Positions 9,293 to 17,397 are shown, counted from the stretch's first letter. The stretch: 64,000 nt of DNA from Alphaproteobacteria bacterium (GCA_028285305.1 JANQPV010000077.1:118624-182623); one strand, 5' to 3'. Numbers and translations: made by a program. The notes: generated by a model not told the origin, from the letters alone.

Positions 9293-9605
9293 TGTTTCCT
9301 CCACCAAATGTCTGTACTTTGACTAATTAGTCAACGCACTTGCTTCTTCGCACGGCTCACACACCGCACCCATACGCGCTGTCGTGAAATCTTTTCTCTG
9401 TGTGCAGATGTTAGTTGAACCTAGCAACCCCCTTTAAGGAGCAAAAGGCTCTGGATTGGGATTCCGAGGTATGGATTTGTTCCCTTTTACCCGCACCCAC
9501 TCAACTCACGAAACTCGCAGGCTCTATCAGCATAGCTCGTTTCTCTCCGGTCGCAAGCACGTGGAACGAAGCAAACTGCCGCGCACAAACAACTCAGAAG
9601 GGAAT
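9293..9605. other. Intergenic region between soxA and the RTX gene
   Basis: No convincing gene was seen in these 313 bp. The stretch must hold the RTX promoter and carries a perfect palindrome at 9319-9334, listed separately. The remainder shows no clear hairpin or reading frame. Confidence 0.6.
9319..9334. promoter_or_regulatory. 16-bp perfect palindrome upstream of the RTX gene
   Basis: TTGACTAATTAGTCAA is self-complementary over all 16 bases and lies 27 bp before the RTX start codon. TTG-N10-CAA palindromes of this size are typical operators for dimeric winged-helix regulators such as the MarR family. The position would overlap the promoter core, so repression is likely. The binding protein is not known. 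Confidence 0.6.
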
Positions 9606-10409
9606 TTACCGCCTAACTGCGGGAGACTCGAAGGGGAGCTCGCCCGCCCGCCACGCGAGGTAGAGCTCGAGAGAGATATACTCGTCCGCGCCATAGTCAA
9701 ACGGTTCGGCGCGCACGCCAACGTCGCAGTCGCGAATTCGCTGGTGCAGTGAACCAAGGCGCTCCCAGGTAAATCGATAGGCAGGATAGCCAATGGGATG
9801 TCCTTGACTGACTTTGTCCCCACGAAGCATTTGGCCCCAATTTTGATCGTGACACTGAGTGCATGATAGGTTCAGTTGGCCTCGCCTCGTATAATAGTAG
9901 GTTCGCCCCGCCTCAAAGGCCTCCTGGGCAGGGCCATCGATTGAGATACTGTAAGGCTGACCAGAGGACCAAATCGCGATCAACGCGGTCAACGACAAGA
10001 GGCCATCGCTTTCATACGCCAGTTCGTCTGCTTGCTGGTGTTTGCGACGGCAAATGTTGATGCGCTGCTCCAAGTTGACAAGGCGTTTCTCCTCGGCGTC
10101 GTACGCCGGATACCGTGTCGCTGCACCCACCAACTCTTTGCCTTCTGCTCCATGACACGAGGCACACGAAATATTCTCCTTTCCGGCAGGCGCGGCCCAA
10201 AGCTCTTTGCCCTGTTCCAGCCAGAGCAGGCCGGGGTTCGCAAAATCGTCGTTCTGCAACGCCCGGGTTTCAGGCAATTGGAACTGCGAACCCGACTTTA
10301 GCTGTGCCTCAGGAATCTCTCGCTTGAGACCATCTTGGGCAAAAACCGAAAAGACGAATGCTCCAGCAAATACGCAAGAAAACGATGCGAGCCACGCCAT
10401 CGCTTTCAT
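9606..10409 (-). CDS. soxA: SoxA, diheme c-type cytochrome of the SoxAX complex
   Basis: The 267-residue periplasmic protein begins with a signal peptide (cut after ...SVFA). It has two heme-binding sites, CASCH and CTQCH, so it is the diheme type. The conserved IRDCDVGVRAEP segment supplies the Cys that ligates the active heme and carries the persulfide. With SoxX it joins thiosulfate to the SoxY cysteine. The ATG overlaps the soxZ stop by 4 bp. It is the last gene of the operon; soxB, which usually follows soxA, is absent here. Confidence 0.95.
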   Translation of the reverse strand: MKAMAWLASFSCVFAGAFVFSVFAQDGLKREIPEAQLKSGSQFQLPETRALQNDDFANPGLLWLEQGKELWAAPAGKENISCASCHGAEGKELVGAATRYPAYDAEEKRLVNLEQRINICRRKHQQADELAYESDGLLSLTALIAIWSSGQPYSISIDGPAQEAFEAGRTYYYTRRGQLNLSCTQCHDQNWGQMLRGDKVSQGHPIGYPAYRFTWERLGSLHQRIRDCDVGVRAEPFDYGADEYISLELYLAWRAGELPFESPAVRR

Positions 10410-10732
10410 GCGTTCGTCACCGTGATCGATCTTTTCTCAACTGTTATCTGGCCGTTCTGGTCCGTCCAACGAAATTCAAGCTCGCCGCTTTGCGTGGCAC
10501 GGGTGAAGAAGGAGATGAACGGGTTCGCGGCAATACCTGGGTGAAGGTCCATACGGAAAACTTCCTCGCCGCCATACAAACACTCGAACTTCGTCATGAT
10601 GTTCCGTGGAATGATTCTTCCTACACTATCCACCCGAAAACCGGTCTCCATAGGGTGGGAAATGAGCGTCTTGATCTCGATGATCTCACCGCTTTCAGCA
10701 GTTTCTGGCACGGCAATGCGTGGCTTGCTCAT
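10406..10732 (-). CDS. soxZ: SoxZ, sulfur-carrier complex subunit
   Basis: The 108-residue protein has the short all-beta SoxZ fold with the typical start PRIAVPETAESGEIIEIKTL and the later motif VFRMDLHPGIAANPFISFF. It pairs with SoxY to hold the sulfur-bound swinging arm. It lies 10 bp after soxY and overlaps soxA by 4 bp, showing translational coupling in a single transcript. It has no signal peptide; SoxZ is exported together with the Tat substrate SoxY. Confidence 0.95.
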   Translation of the reverse strand: MSKPRIAVPETAESGEIIEIKTLISHPMETGFRVDSVGRIIPRNIMTKFECLYGGEEVFRMDLHPGIAANPFISFFTRATQSGELEFRWTDQNGQITVEKRSITVTNA

Positions 10733-10742
10733 GTGGATCTCC

Positions 10743-11213
10743 CTAAATGCCCAAGTCGATGCAGGCGGCTAAGGTCACTACCGTCTCCGCGGTGCCAGAC
10801 CAAACCGAGCCGTCAGACATCTCCGCGAGGGCGGTGACGATCTGCGATTGGGCCAAACGAATGCGAGTCGAAACTTCCGCTTTTCCGGTCCTTGGCCCCA
10901 GATAGAATGTAGCCAATCGCGGAAATGGATTGGCTTCCGACAGAACATGTATGCTCTTTACGTAATCACTCTCCGTCATGGGACTTTCTACCGTAACGGT
11001 CAGGCGAACTGAGTTTCCATTTTCGGCGAGGGGCGGCAGACTCAATGTCACGCGCCCGTCCGATATCGGTGTGGACCCAAACGTCTGGCGTATGGCCGCC
11101 TGCATTTCTTCAGGTGTCGCATTCAAAGTGACCGGTAGCAGCGCGGCTCCGCCGGCCCCTGCGAGAGTTTTAATCACTGTACGCCGGGTTTGGCATAAGC
11201 GGTCATTATTCAT
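10743..11213 (-). CDS. soxY: SoxY, sulfur-carrier subunit with unusual C-terminal tail
   Basis: The 156-residue protein starts with a twin-arginine signal (TRRTVIKTLAGAGGAALL), as expected for Tat-exported SoxY. The carrier Cys is present near the C-terminus, where sulfur intermediates are covalently attached. The usual tail is GGCGG; here it reads VTLAACIDLGI, so the flanking glycines are replaced and four residues follow the usual length. The tail was checked on the minus strand at 10743-10780 and shows no frameshift. It overlaps soxX by 8 bp. Substrate exchange by this tail may differ from the canonical arm. Confidence 0.93.
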   Translation of the reverse strand: MNNDRLCQTRRTVIKTLAGAGGAALLPVTLNATPEEMQAAIRQTFGSTPISDGRVTLSLPPLAENGNSVRLTVTVESPMTESDYVKSIHVLSEANPFPRLATFYLGPRTGKAEVSTRIRLAQSQIVTALAEMSDGSVWSGTAETVVTLAACIDLGI

Positions 11214-11700
11214 CAGATGGGCCTTCGCTTGTCAGAGTGGACAAATAGGTGACGACGTCTTCGACTTCTTGTGCCGTCAACACGGGTTTGCCAACATAAG
11301 GCGCCCATACCTGGTTGAGCCCTTCGGTCTTGTGGTAAGACGGCATAATGGTCTCCGGACTAATATGGGATTGGTCGACGACCCGCAATCGAAGTTGCGG
11401 CACAGAGAGGCGGTCAGCGACATCCGTGAGATCCGGACCAATCGTTCCTTGAAATGGTTCGTCTAACGACTTGACAATGTGACACAACAAACAGTGTCCG
11501 CTCTCGCGATCGGAGAACGCCAAGCGTCCCGCCTCTGAATCCCCAAGCGTTGATGTGAGAGGCTGACGTATGCCGTCTTCAACGATTGCATACTCGGCAA
11601 TAGCGTACTCGGAAATAGCATCATCTGCACCCGTCACCTTCGTACAATACAGCGAAACAACGCACAGTACGACCCACTTTATATCAAACGCACGCCTCAA
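11206..11700 (-). CDS. soxX: SoxX, monoheme c-type cytochrome
   Basis: The 164-residue periplasmic protein has a signal peptide, one heme site CLLCH near residue 73 and the conserved IGPDLTDVADR segment. A likely axial Met lies in ETIMPSYHKTEGL. Near the N-terminus a short internal repeat (EYAIAEYAIVEDGI) precedes the cytochrome domain. With SoxA it forms the complex that oxidatively couples thiosulfate to SoxY. It overlaps soxF by 4 bp and soxY by 8 bp. Confidence 0.94.
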   Translation of the reverse strand: MRRAFDIKWVVLCVVSLYCTKVTGADDAISEYAIAEYAIVEDGIRQPLTSTLGDSEAGRLAFSDRESGHCLLCHIVKSLDEPFQGTIGPDLTDVADRLSVPQLRLRVVDQSHISPETIMPSYHKTEGLNQVWAPYVGKPVLTAQEVEDVVTYLSTLTSEGPSDE

Positions 11701-12974
11701 CCAAATACCTCACTGGTGATCGTTTTGAACCAATCGCGGGCATAACGGGCTTCAGCCTGTCGGATTTCCGGGCCGGCCTCCAGAGAACTCGTTCCGCCTG
11801 CACCGGGGACTTCGACAAACGACTGGCCACCGGGGCGATAAATGCCGGCGACAGAAATCCCATAGTCCGGCGTGACCAGGCTATAGCAGGTATTGATCAG
11901 TGTCGTGCGCATGGGAGGTGCACCGCGAAAGAGCCTCGCCATTTGAATGGCGCAGACCTTGGCTTGAGCGTTGGCCGAAAACGCCGATTTCGGCATGGCA
12001 TTAGCAATGGACGCATCGCCGAGGACATGAATGTCCTTTTGCAGCTGGGATTCGAACGTAACGGGATCAATGGGGCACCACCCCGTCGCGTCTGCTACGC
12101 CTGCCCGCTCGGCGATTTGAGCGGCCTTTTGAGGCGGGATGATATTGGCGACGTCGGGCTTGAACTGATCAAAGTCCGTTTCAACAGTGCGCTCTTGCGC
12201 GTTCACCGAGACAACGGCACCGCCGTCCGAAAGCCCCACCCATTCCAACGTGCTGCCATACGTTTCTTCCCAGGCTTGGCGAAACAGGGATTGCTTGGAG
12301 AACTTGTCTTTGGCGTCCAACACAATTAGCTTCGACTTCGGTTTTGATGTTTTCAAGTAGTGCGCAATCATGCTCGCGCGCTCATAGGGGCCTGGCGGAC
12401 AGCGATAGGGGTTCGCCGGAGCTGACAGCACCACCACGCCTCCATTTTCCATCGTCCTGATTTGATCCCAGAGGAGTTGCGTCTGTGAGCCAGCTTTCCA
12501 TGCGTGTGGAAACGTTTTAGCGGCCTCCAGATCGTACCCTGGCAGTCCCTCCCAATTCAGATCGATGCCCGGCGCCATCAATAGTTTGTCGTATGCTATT
12601 GTGCCGCGGCGAGGTGTACTCACGACTTTCGCGACGGGATCCACATCCAATGCGACATCGGTTACGACTTCGATACCTTCACTCTTGAGAGCATCGTAAG
12701 CAAATTCTTGCTCAGACAATTCTCGCTGGCCGTTGAGTACCAGATTGCTTAAAGGGCAGGCTGTGTAGGTTGCGCTTGGCTCAATTAAGGTCACGTTGAC
12801 GTTCGGGTCAGCACGTAGAAGAAAGCGTGCAAATGTTGCCCCTCCGAACCCACCACCAATGACAACCACGCGGGGGCGGCTTTGGGCGTGAGAAATCGAC
12901 GGGAGGTAAGAAGCCACAATCCCGGCCGTCGCCGACTTAACTATGCCGCGCCGTGTATAATTTTTCTCGGGCAT
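11697..12974 (-). CDS. soxF: SoxF / FccB, sulfide dehydrogenase flavoprotein
   Basis: The 425-residue protein has a Tat signal (TRRGIVKSATAGIVASYLP) and then a dinucleotide-binding fold, VVVIGGGFGGATFARFL, near residue 35. Conserved Cys residues appear in YTACPLSNLVL and GWCPIDP, matching the redox-active pair of flavocytochrome c sulfide dehydrogenase. FAD oxidises sulfide or polysulfide in the periplasm and passes electrons to the cytochrome encoded immediately upstream. It overlaps soxX by 4 bp and lies 20 bp after the cytochrome gene. Confidence 0.93.
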   Translation of the reverse strand: MPEKNYTRRGIVKSATAGIVASYLPSISHAQSRPRVVVIGGGFGGATFARFLLRADPNVNVTLIEPSATYTACPLSNLVLNGQRELSEQEFAYDALKSEGIEVVTDVALDVDPVAKVVSTPRRGTIAYDKLLMAPGIDLNWEGLPGYDLEAAKTFPHAWKAGSQTQLLWDQIRTMENGGVVVLSAPANPYRCPPGPYERASMIAHYLKTSKPKSKLIVLDAKDKFSKQSLFRQAWEETYGSTLEWVGLSDGGAVVSVNAQERTVETDFDQFKPDVANIIPPQKAAQIAERAGVADATGWCPIDPVTFESQLQKDIHVLGDASIANAMPKSAFSANAQAKVCAIQMARLFRGAPPMRTTLINTCYSLVTPDYGISVAGIYRPGGQSFVEVPGAGGTSSLEAGPEIRQAEARYARDWFKTITSEVFG

Positions 12975-12994
12975 TCCATCCGTTCCCTTGCGGA

Positions 12995-13345
12995 CTAAGG
13001 GGTCTCTTGTGATTTTGATGCCAAGTAAGAGGCAATCACATCGATTTCGTAGTCGCTGAAACCGCGTGCAATTCGATTCATCAGTGTCGCATTTTCGTCT
13101 GCACGAAACGCCTTCACGGACGCCGCGATTTCTTCGGCGGTCAATATGTCTAGCCTGGGCAATTGCGCGGGACCTTCAGCGCCAACGGCGTGGCAGCTGG
13201 AACAGCTCGCCGCCAGGAGAGCGCCGCGGTCCATCGCGTCGTCCGCCTGAGCTCCAAATGCCGACAAAACCCCCAATAGACCAATAAATCGCCAGCACCC
13301 AGGTATGGATCGTTTGGACACGCTTTTCCGAATTCGTCTTACCAC
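12995..13345 (-). CDS. SoxE / FccA-type cytochrome c
   Basis: The 116-residue protein has a signal peptide (ending ...FGAQA), one heme site CSSCH, and a downstream Met in ATLMNRIARGFSDYEIDVIASYL typical of the small class I cytochromes paired with SoxF. It should take electrons from the flavoprotein subunit. The start is a GTG at 13345 with GAGG about 10 bp upstream; no better ATG precedes the signal peptide. It is the first gene of the sox operon, 20 bp before soxF. Confidence 0.85.
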   Translation of the reverse strand: MVRRIRKSVSKRSIPGCWRFIGLLGVLSAFGAQADDAMDRGALLAASCSSCHAVGAEGPAQLPRLDILTAEEIAASVKAFRADENATLMNRIARGFSDYEIDVIASYLASKSQETP

Positions 13346-13878
13346 CCAGCCGCGACCTCTGCTTTTGAAGTTTGAATGTTTTCCATACTTTTAGCGAAAT
13401 CTGTGGGGTTGTCCAATGGAGGCATATGACATTTTGGCGATGTCCCGGCGGAGCTTAAGCGGATAATCCGAGGAAAATGGTGCCGGATATATGTCTTTGA
13501 ACGGATAAGGTGAGTTGGCGGAGCGGCGCGCCAACCCCTCCTTTTCATAAAGACGCATCGTCAAAACAAATTGAGGAAAGGAGATTTCGTTATGTCGGTG
13601 GACACAGCAGGAGCGTGCCGGACCGCGGAAACCGGGCCAAAGCTACATTATCCCAAAAGAAGCTGGAAGCCGTGTTCATCCTCCTTTGCAACGAGAATGT
13701 ACCAATCGCACACGCGGATGGTCAGCTCCAGCATGGTGAATCGAGGGACCATCCGGGCTGAATAGAACCAATGGTCTCGCCATCGTCTTCCTTCAAGCAG
13801 AAGCATGCCGATGAGAACGGCTAGTCCCCTTTGAAGTAAGGTCAGATCAGAGATTGTCCAGTGTCGGATTGGGCCGAC
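13346..13878. other. 533-bp gap upstream of the sox operon
   Basis: It must hold the sox promoter. Two short frames were noticed. On the plus strand, 13592-13765 (57 codons) follows a strong AAAGGAG 8 bp before its ATG. On the minus strand, 13648-13806 (52 codons) reads like a protein (...RVCDWYILVAKEDEHGFQ) but has no ribosome site. They overlap in opposite directions, so at most one is real. Neither is called. No clear terminator was seen. Confidence 0.4.
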
Positions 13879-14058
13879 TTACTCAGCTTCCGGCGTCGCC
13901 TCTTCGCCAGTGTCACCGCCGCCAGCCTGGCTTTCGATCGCTTCAAATACACCGTCGGTCAAGCCGGTGATCGCTGTCGGAGCTCCGTAGCGGTCGCCGA
14001 TCAACAAACCGATACCAACGAGAACAAGCCAAAAAACTAGTGTGAGAACAAAACGCAT
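13879..14058 (-). CDS. Small single-helix membrane protein with acidic tail
   Basis: The 59-residue protein starts MRFVLTLVFWLVLVGIGLLI, one membrane helix, and ends with a Gly/Glu-rich tail (GGGDTGEEATPEAE). ATG 14058 is preferred to an in-frame ATG 5 codons upstream because GGGGG lies about 8 bp before it. The family is not recognised. It stands alone, downstream of the regulatory stretch 14059-14713. Confidence 0.55.
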   Translation of the reverse strand: MRFVLTLVFWLVLVGIGLLIGDRYGAPTAITGLTDGVFEAIESQAGGGDTGEEATPEAE

Positions 14059-14184
14059 ACCATCTACCCCCATAGATTAGCCTAAGTTCGCCGCCGTCCT
14101 GCGGCAAAGACTAGCTAAAGAAGGTATGTGTAAAAGTCATGACGAACGCAAGCCACTTTGTTGGAAAACGTGTCAGCCTCGCGA

Positions 14185-14193
14185 TTATCCACA
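14185..14193 (+). promoter_or_regulatory. Consensus DnaA box
   Basis: TTATCCACA matches the consensus DnaA 9-mer exactly. A single perfect copy in 64 kb is expected roughly every other window by chance, so on its own it is weak. It gains interest from the CtrA-like boxes 180-220 bp away. Confidence 0.4.
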
Positions 14194-14221
14194 GGATGGC
14201 GCGATTGGATTTTGTATGACC

Positions 14222-14350
14222 AAAAAGAGCCCCTTGGGGGAACAAGGGGCTCAAGGAGATTAGTATGATTCAAGTGTGCACTCAGGTTGCATTCGGGGAT
14301 GCTTTTGAGGGTGCAAAAACGGAAGAAATACAACCCTTGGTGTAAGGTTA
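14222..14350 (-). ncRNA. Candidate small RNA ending at the 14227-14252 terminator
   Basis: The transcript end is defined by the terminator. The start near 14330-14350 is inferred from two CtrA-like boxes just upstream on the minus strand; the exact position is not known. This would give an RNA of about 100-130 nt without a plausible open frame. It matches no RNA family that I recognise. Confidence 0.35.
14227..14252 (-). terminator. Strong intrinsic terminator, minus strand
   Basis: GAGCCCCTT pairs perfectly with AAGGGGCTC (9 bp, loop of 8). On the minus strand TTTTTG follows directly, the classical rho-independent layout. No coding gene on that strand ends here: the nearest minus-strand gene to the right ends at 14983. 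The terminated transcript is therefore probably noncoding. Confidence 0.8.
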
Positions 14351-14361
14351 AAAATCCTTGC

Positions 14362-14376
14362 TTAAATGGACCTTAA
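14362..14376. promoter_or_regulatory. CtrA-like box 1
   Basis: TTAA-ATGGACC-TTAA fits the TTAA-N7-TTAA full-site consensus of CtrA in alphaproteobacteria. It lies 28 bp from the second box, close to three helical turns. Confidence 0.5.
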
Positions 14377-14389
14377 ATTTCAAAGCCCC

Positions 14390-14405
14390 TTAACCGTTTG
14401 TTAAC
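14390..14405. promoter_or_regulatory. CtrA-like box 2
   Basis: TTAA-CCGTTTG-TTAAC matches the CtrA full site including the trailing C. The inner bases CC and TTTG also agree with commonly cited strong sites. Together with box 1 it makes chance occurrence unlikely. Confidence 0.55.
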
Positions 14406-14713
14406 GATTTCCCCAACTCCGACATACTAAGGCCTTGGCCGAATTGGTTTCCCAAACTTGCGGCTGTCTCCTGCACAACGCACGGCGCGTGAGGAACGTT
14501 GCCCGTGCACGGCCCAAACTCTGTGTTGGACACTCGGCGCCGATCTGGAATTCCATGGCAATCAAATACGCACACAAATAGTGTGCCTTATGTGGAGAGC
14601 TATCGTTCCGACTTTCCACCCATCCGGGAGCTGAGCGTTAACTACGTTTTTTAAGGAGCCAGGCACGATCTATGCAAGTTGTGCTATGTTCGTACGCTCG
14701 CGGGGGAAAAATT

Positions 14714-15004
14714 ATGGAAGCCTTTTTCGTTGTCGTCCTGGCCAAGCTGATCGATCCGCTCGGCGCCGTCCTGGCGGGTTTGGGGACGCTCCTCTTTGCG
14801 CGGAAATGGTATCACGTTCCTTTGATTGGACTCGTCTGCTCACTGATTGTTGAAACTTTTCTTGCGTCTCGCGAGGGAATGGGCACTTGGGGTGTAGGCG
14901 TGTTGCCTGGCTTCACTGCCTTGTTTGCCCTCTCGGCTTTTGTTTACCTACTGATGAAGCTCCACGGATCCAACACAACCGTTCACGAAGACGACGCCAG
15001 TTGA
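14714..15004 (+). CDS. Small hydrophobic membrane protein
   Basis: ATG 14714 follows GGGGG 7 bp upstream; the in-frame ATG 14 codons earlier lacks a site. The 96-residue product has three hydrophobic segments (FFVVVLAKLIDPLGAVLAGLG, VPLIGLVCSLIVETFL, LPGFTALFALSAFVYLLM) and a polar acidic C-terminus. The family is not recognised. Its last 22 bp overlap the convergent LLM oxidoreductase gene. The CtrA-like boxes lie about 310 bp upstream, too far to assign to it. Confidence 0.55.
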   Translation: MEAFFVVVLAKLIDPLGAVLAGLGTLLFARKWYHVPLIGLVCSLIVETFLASREGMGTWGVGVLPGFTALFALSAFVYLLMKLHGSNTTVHEDDAS

Positions 15005-16062
15005 TCGCGTTCGTCTAGCCCCCGGAACTCATCAAAAGGTGTCGGAATCCTTTGGAGGTCCTGAATGAGATCGGGCGGCAAGCCACCCGGCTCGTCGACT
15101 GGCGTCCCAATGCTGAGCGCGTCGCAGAAGCTGCCAAAATGGGATTCCAGTTCCTTAGGGAGCTCATCATGACGGCCCACGGCCGCAAATAGTCGAACCA
15201 CATCATCAGAGACTTCTTTCGTCATCTCCTGCCACTGATTGGTTTTCGACATGTGATTGAGCTTTTGTCCTAGATCAACCAAATCATGCTGCTCGAAAAC
15301 GGGCCAGTAAGCGCGTGTCGACCCATAAAAACCAATTCGCATACGGACCCAGTCAAACGCTCTTTCGACTTCTTGGTCTGTACGGCCGGTGGCGACGAAG
15401 CCGCCGCCGGAGATCTCAAAGTTCTCACGACGACCCGCATGACCGTCGCGCAGCGCTTCCTGCAAACGCGGCAAAGCTACGTCGCGCACATATCTAGGGG
15501 TAGAGAACGGGTGCAGTCGGACACCGTCGCACACCCCGCCTGCAACCCGCATCATCGCGGGGCCTACCGCGGCGATCGTGATTGGGGGCGGAGCGATATC
15601 TCCCAGAGGTTCGGGGCGGAAATTGGGAGGCATGAGGGTGATCGTATAGTGTTCGCCCACGTAGTTAAGCTCTTCGCCTGTCGCCCATGCCCGCCACGTG
15701 GCGCGAATGGCCTCCACACATTCGCGCATCCGCGGAGCCGGAGCGGTCCAAGGAACGCTGAATCGGCGTTCGTTATGGCCTTTGACCTGAGTACCCAACC
15801 CCAGGACAAAGCGTCCGTTTGATGCCCGTTGCAGATCCCAGCCGAGATTTGCAAAGACCATCGGACTACGGGCAAACGAGATGGCGATGCCGGTTGCGAG
15901 TTCGAGACGCTCGCTGTGCATTGCGGCAACGGCGAGTGGCAAAAAGGGATCTTGTCTGTTCTCCTGGCTGGTTATGCCGTCATATCCAGCTGCCTCGACC
16001 TGTCTCGTTGCCTCGGGGACTTTGCGCAAATCGTGCTGGGGAATGGTACCAATGATTTTCAT
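14983..16062 (-). CDS. LLM-class (luciferase-like, probably F420-dependent) oxidoreductase
   Basis: The start at 16062 (MKIIGTIPQHDL) is used rather than 13 codons upstream, since the shorter form begins with the family's first beta-strand. The 359-residue TIM barrel has the typical segments GYDGITSQENRQDPFLPLAVAA, SMVFANLGWDLQRASNGRFVLGLGTQ (here SPMVFANLG) and a conserved IAAVGPAMMRVAG. This matches the F420-dependent subfamily often annotated TIGR03617. Flavin or F420 choice cannot be proved from sequence. It is one of four LLM genes in this window. Confidence 0.85.
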   Translation of the reverse strand: MKIIGTIPQHDLRKVPEATRQVEAAGYDGITSQENRQDPFLPLAVAAMHSERLELATGIAISFARSPMVFANLGWDLQRASNGRFVLGLGTQVKGHNERRFSVPWTAPAPRMRECVEAIRATWRAWATGEELNYVGEHYTITLMPPNFRPEPLGDIAPPPITIAAVGPAMMRVAGGVCDGVRLHPFSTPRYVRDVALPRLQEALRDGHAGRRENFEISGGGFVATGRTDQEVERAFDWVRMRIGFYGSTRAYWPVFEQHDLVDLGQKLNHMSKTNQWQEMTKEVSDDVVRLFAAVGRHDELPKELESHFGSFCDALSIGTPVDEPGGLPPDLIQDLQRIPTPFDEFRGLDERDQLASSS

Positions 16063-16239
16063 GAGGGATCCATTTGGTCTGAAAGGTCGTAAAATGAGCA
16101 AGGATCCTAGCTGCCCAGACAGTTGACGTGAAGTGCGCGCCGCGCGTTAGTGCCACGGCAATGCGCAGAAGTGTCGAACGATTTTCAATTGGGCGAGGGT
16201 TTCTGCTAATTCAAAGAATGAACTTAGGGGAATTCGTCC

Positions 16240-17259
16240 ATGTCTTCGAGCACAAATCAACCGACCAACCGCAAAGTCACTTTGAAGGAGCGGCGCGATG
16301 GACCGCCTGTGGCCAGCCAATTCGAGTTGGTCGACGAAGAAGCGCGGGTTCCCGGCGACGGCGAAATCCTAGTTGCTACAGATACGATCTCCGTGGACGC
16401 CTTTATTCGCACGTCCCTCAACGATTGGTCTGGCTTGCACGGACAGACACCGATTGGGGGTACGATTACCGCTTTGGGTGTCGGGCGTGTGGTCGACTCA
16501 AAGTCAGATCGTTTTGGGGTCGGTGATGCGGTCACAGGCCCGACACTGGCGCAAACCTATGCGACGATGCCCGCAGACGCGTTTCAAAAAATCGACGATA
16601 GTGAAGTACCCATGTCCGCCTATCTGGGGATATTGGGCATCACCACCGGCGTCACCGCCTATTTCGGGATGCGCTATGTGGGCCAAGCAAAGGCGGGCGA
16701 AACCGTTGTCGTCTCAGGCGCTGCAGGTGCGGTCGGCACGGTGGCGGCCCAAATTGCCAAGATTGATGGAGCGCGTGTTATTGGCATTGCGGGCGGTCCG
16801 CACAAGGTCCGGTATTTAACGGAAACCATCGGGCTGGATGGGGGGATCGATTACAAGGGCGAGGATATTGATGCGCGGTTGAAAGAGCTCGCCCCGGACG
16901 GAGTCGATGTCTTTTTTGACAATGTGGGCGGCGAGCAATTGGATATCGTTCTCGACAATATTCGCGATCGAGCCCGGATCGCCATTTGCGGTGCGATTTC
17001 TCAGTATGGACACCAACAGGACGTCCGGGGACCAAAACTTTATCTAAGACTTGCTGAACGTTATTCCCGCATGGAGGGCTTTACCGTGATGCATTTTGCG
17101 GAACACTATCCTGAAGCCTATGCTCAGCTCACGGAGTGGATGAAAAGTGGAGCTCTGAAACTACCGGAGCATATCGAAGATGGGATCGACGCCTTTCCCG
17201 GCGCTTTGGAAAAGATGTTTTCCGGCGGTCACATGGGCAAGTTGATGGTGAAGATCTAA
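16240..17259 (+). CDS. NADP-dependent zinc-free MDR oxidoreductase (CurA/leukotriene reductase type)
   Basis: The 339-residue protein has the medium-chain reductase fold: a catalytic N-terminal domain, then SGAAGAVGTVAAQIAK (NADP loop) near residue 155 and DVFFDNVGGEQLD near 225. It lacks the structural zinc Cys cluster. Family members reduce activated C=C bonds of enones using NADPH, for example curcumin or alkenal reductases. AGGGG lies 11 bp before the ATG. It stands alone, divergent from the LLM gene. Confidence 0.92.
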   Translation: MSSSTNQPTNRKVTLKERRDGPPVASQFELVDEEARVPGDGEILVATDTISVDAFIRTSLNDWSGLHGQTPIGGTITALGVGRVVDSKSDRFGVGDAVTGPTLAQTYATMPADAFQKIDDSEVPMSAYLGILGITTGVTAYFGMRYVGQAKAGETVVVSGAAGAVGTVAAQIAKIDGARVIGIAGGPHKVRYLTETIGLDGGIDYKGEDIDARLKELAPDGVDVFFDNVGGEQLDIVLDNIRDRARIAICGAISQYGHQQDVRGPKLYLRLAERYSRMEGFTVMHFAEHYPEAYAQLTEWMKSGALKLPEHIEDGIDAFPGALEKMFSGGHMGKLMVKI

Positions 17260-17397
17260 AACCGCGCCCGGCACCTTCGCCCCACACCCTTCTTTTTTAT
17301 TCCGATTTCGAGGACAACGGCACATTCCGCTTGCACCCGAGTTGGGCTTGTGCTTGGATGAGAACAAATCGTGAATATTTGATGCGGGACCCCGGCC

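Larger units (their letters stand above)
14059..14713. other. 655-bp regulatory stretch: DnaA box, CtrA boxes, terminator
   Basis: No convincing gene was found. The stretch holds a DnaA-type box (14185-14193), a strong minus-strand terminator (14227-14252) and two TTAA-N7-TTAA boxes (14362-14376, 14390-14405). The frame at 14115-14333 on the minus strand would be read straight through the terminator hairpin and is rejected. The segment between boxes and terminator is a small-RNA candidate. Confidence 0.5.

Noticed and set aside
13339..13548. 69-codon frame upstream of the sox operon
   Set aside because: No ribosome site and unnatural composition; lies in the expected sox promoter.
14115..14333. 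72-codon minus-strand frame
   Set aside because: It runs straight through the intrinsic terminator at 14227-14252 and has no ribosome site; a noncoding RNA is more consistent.
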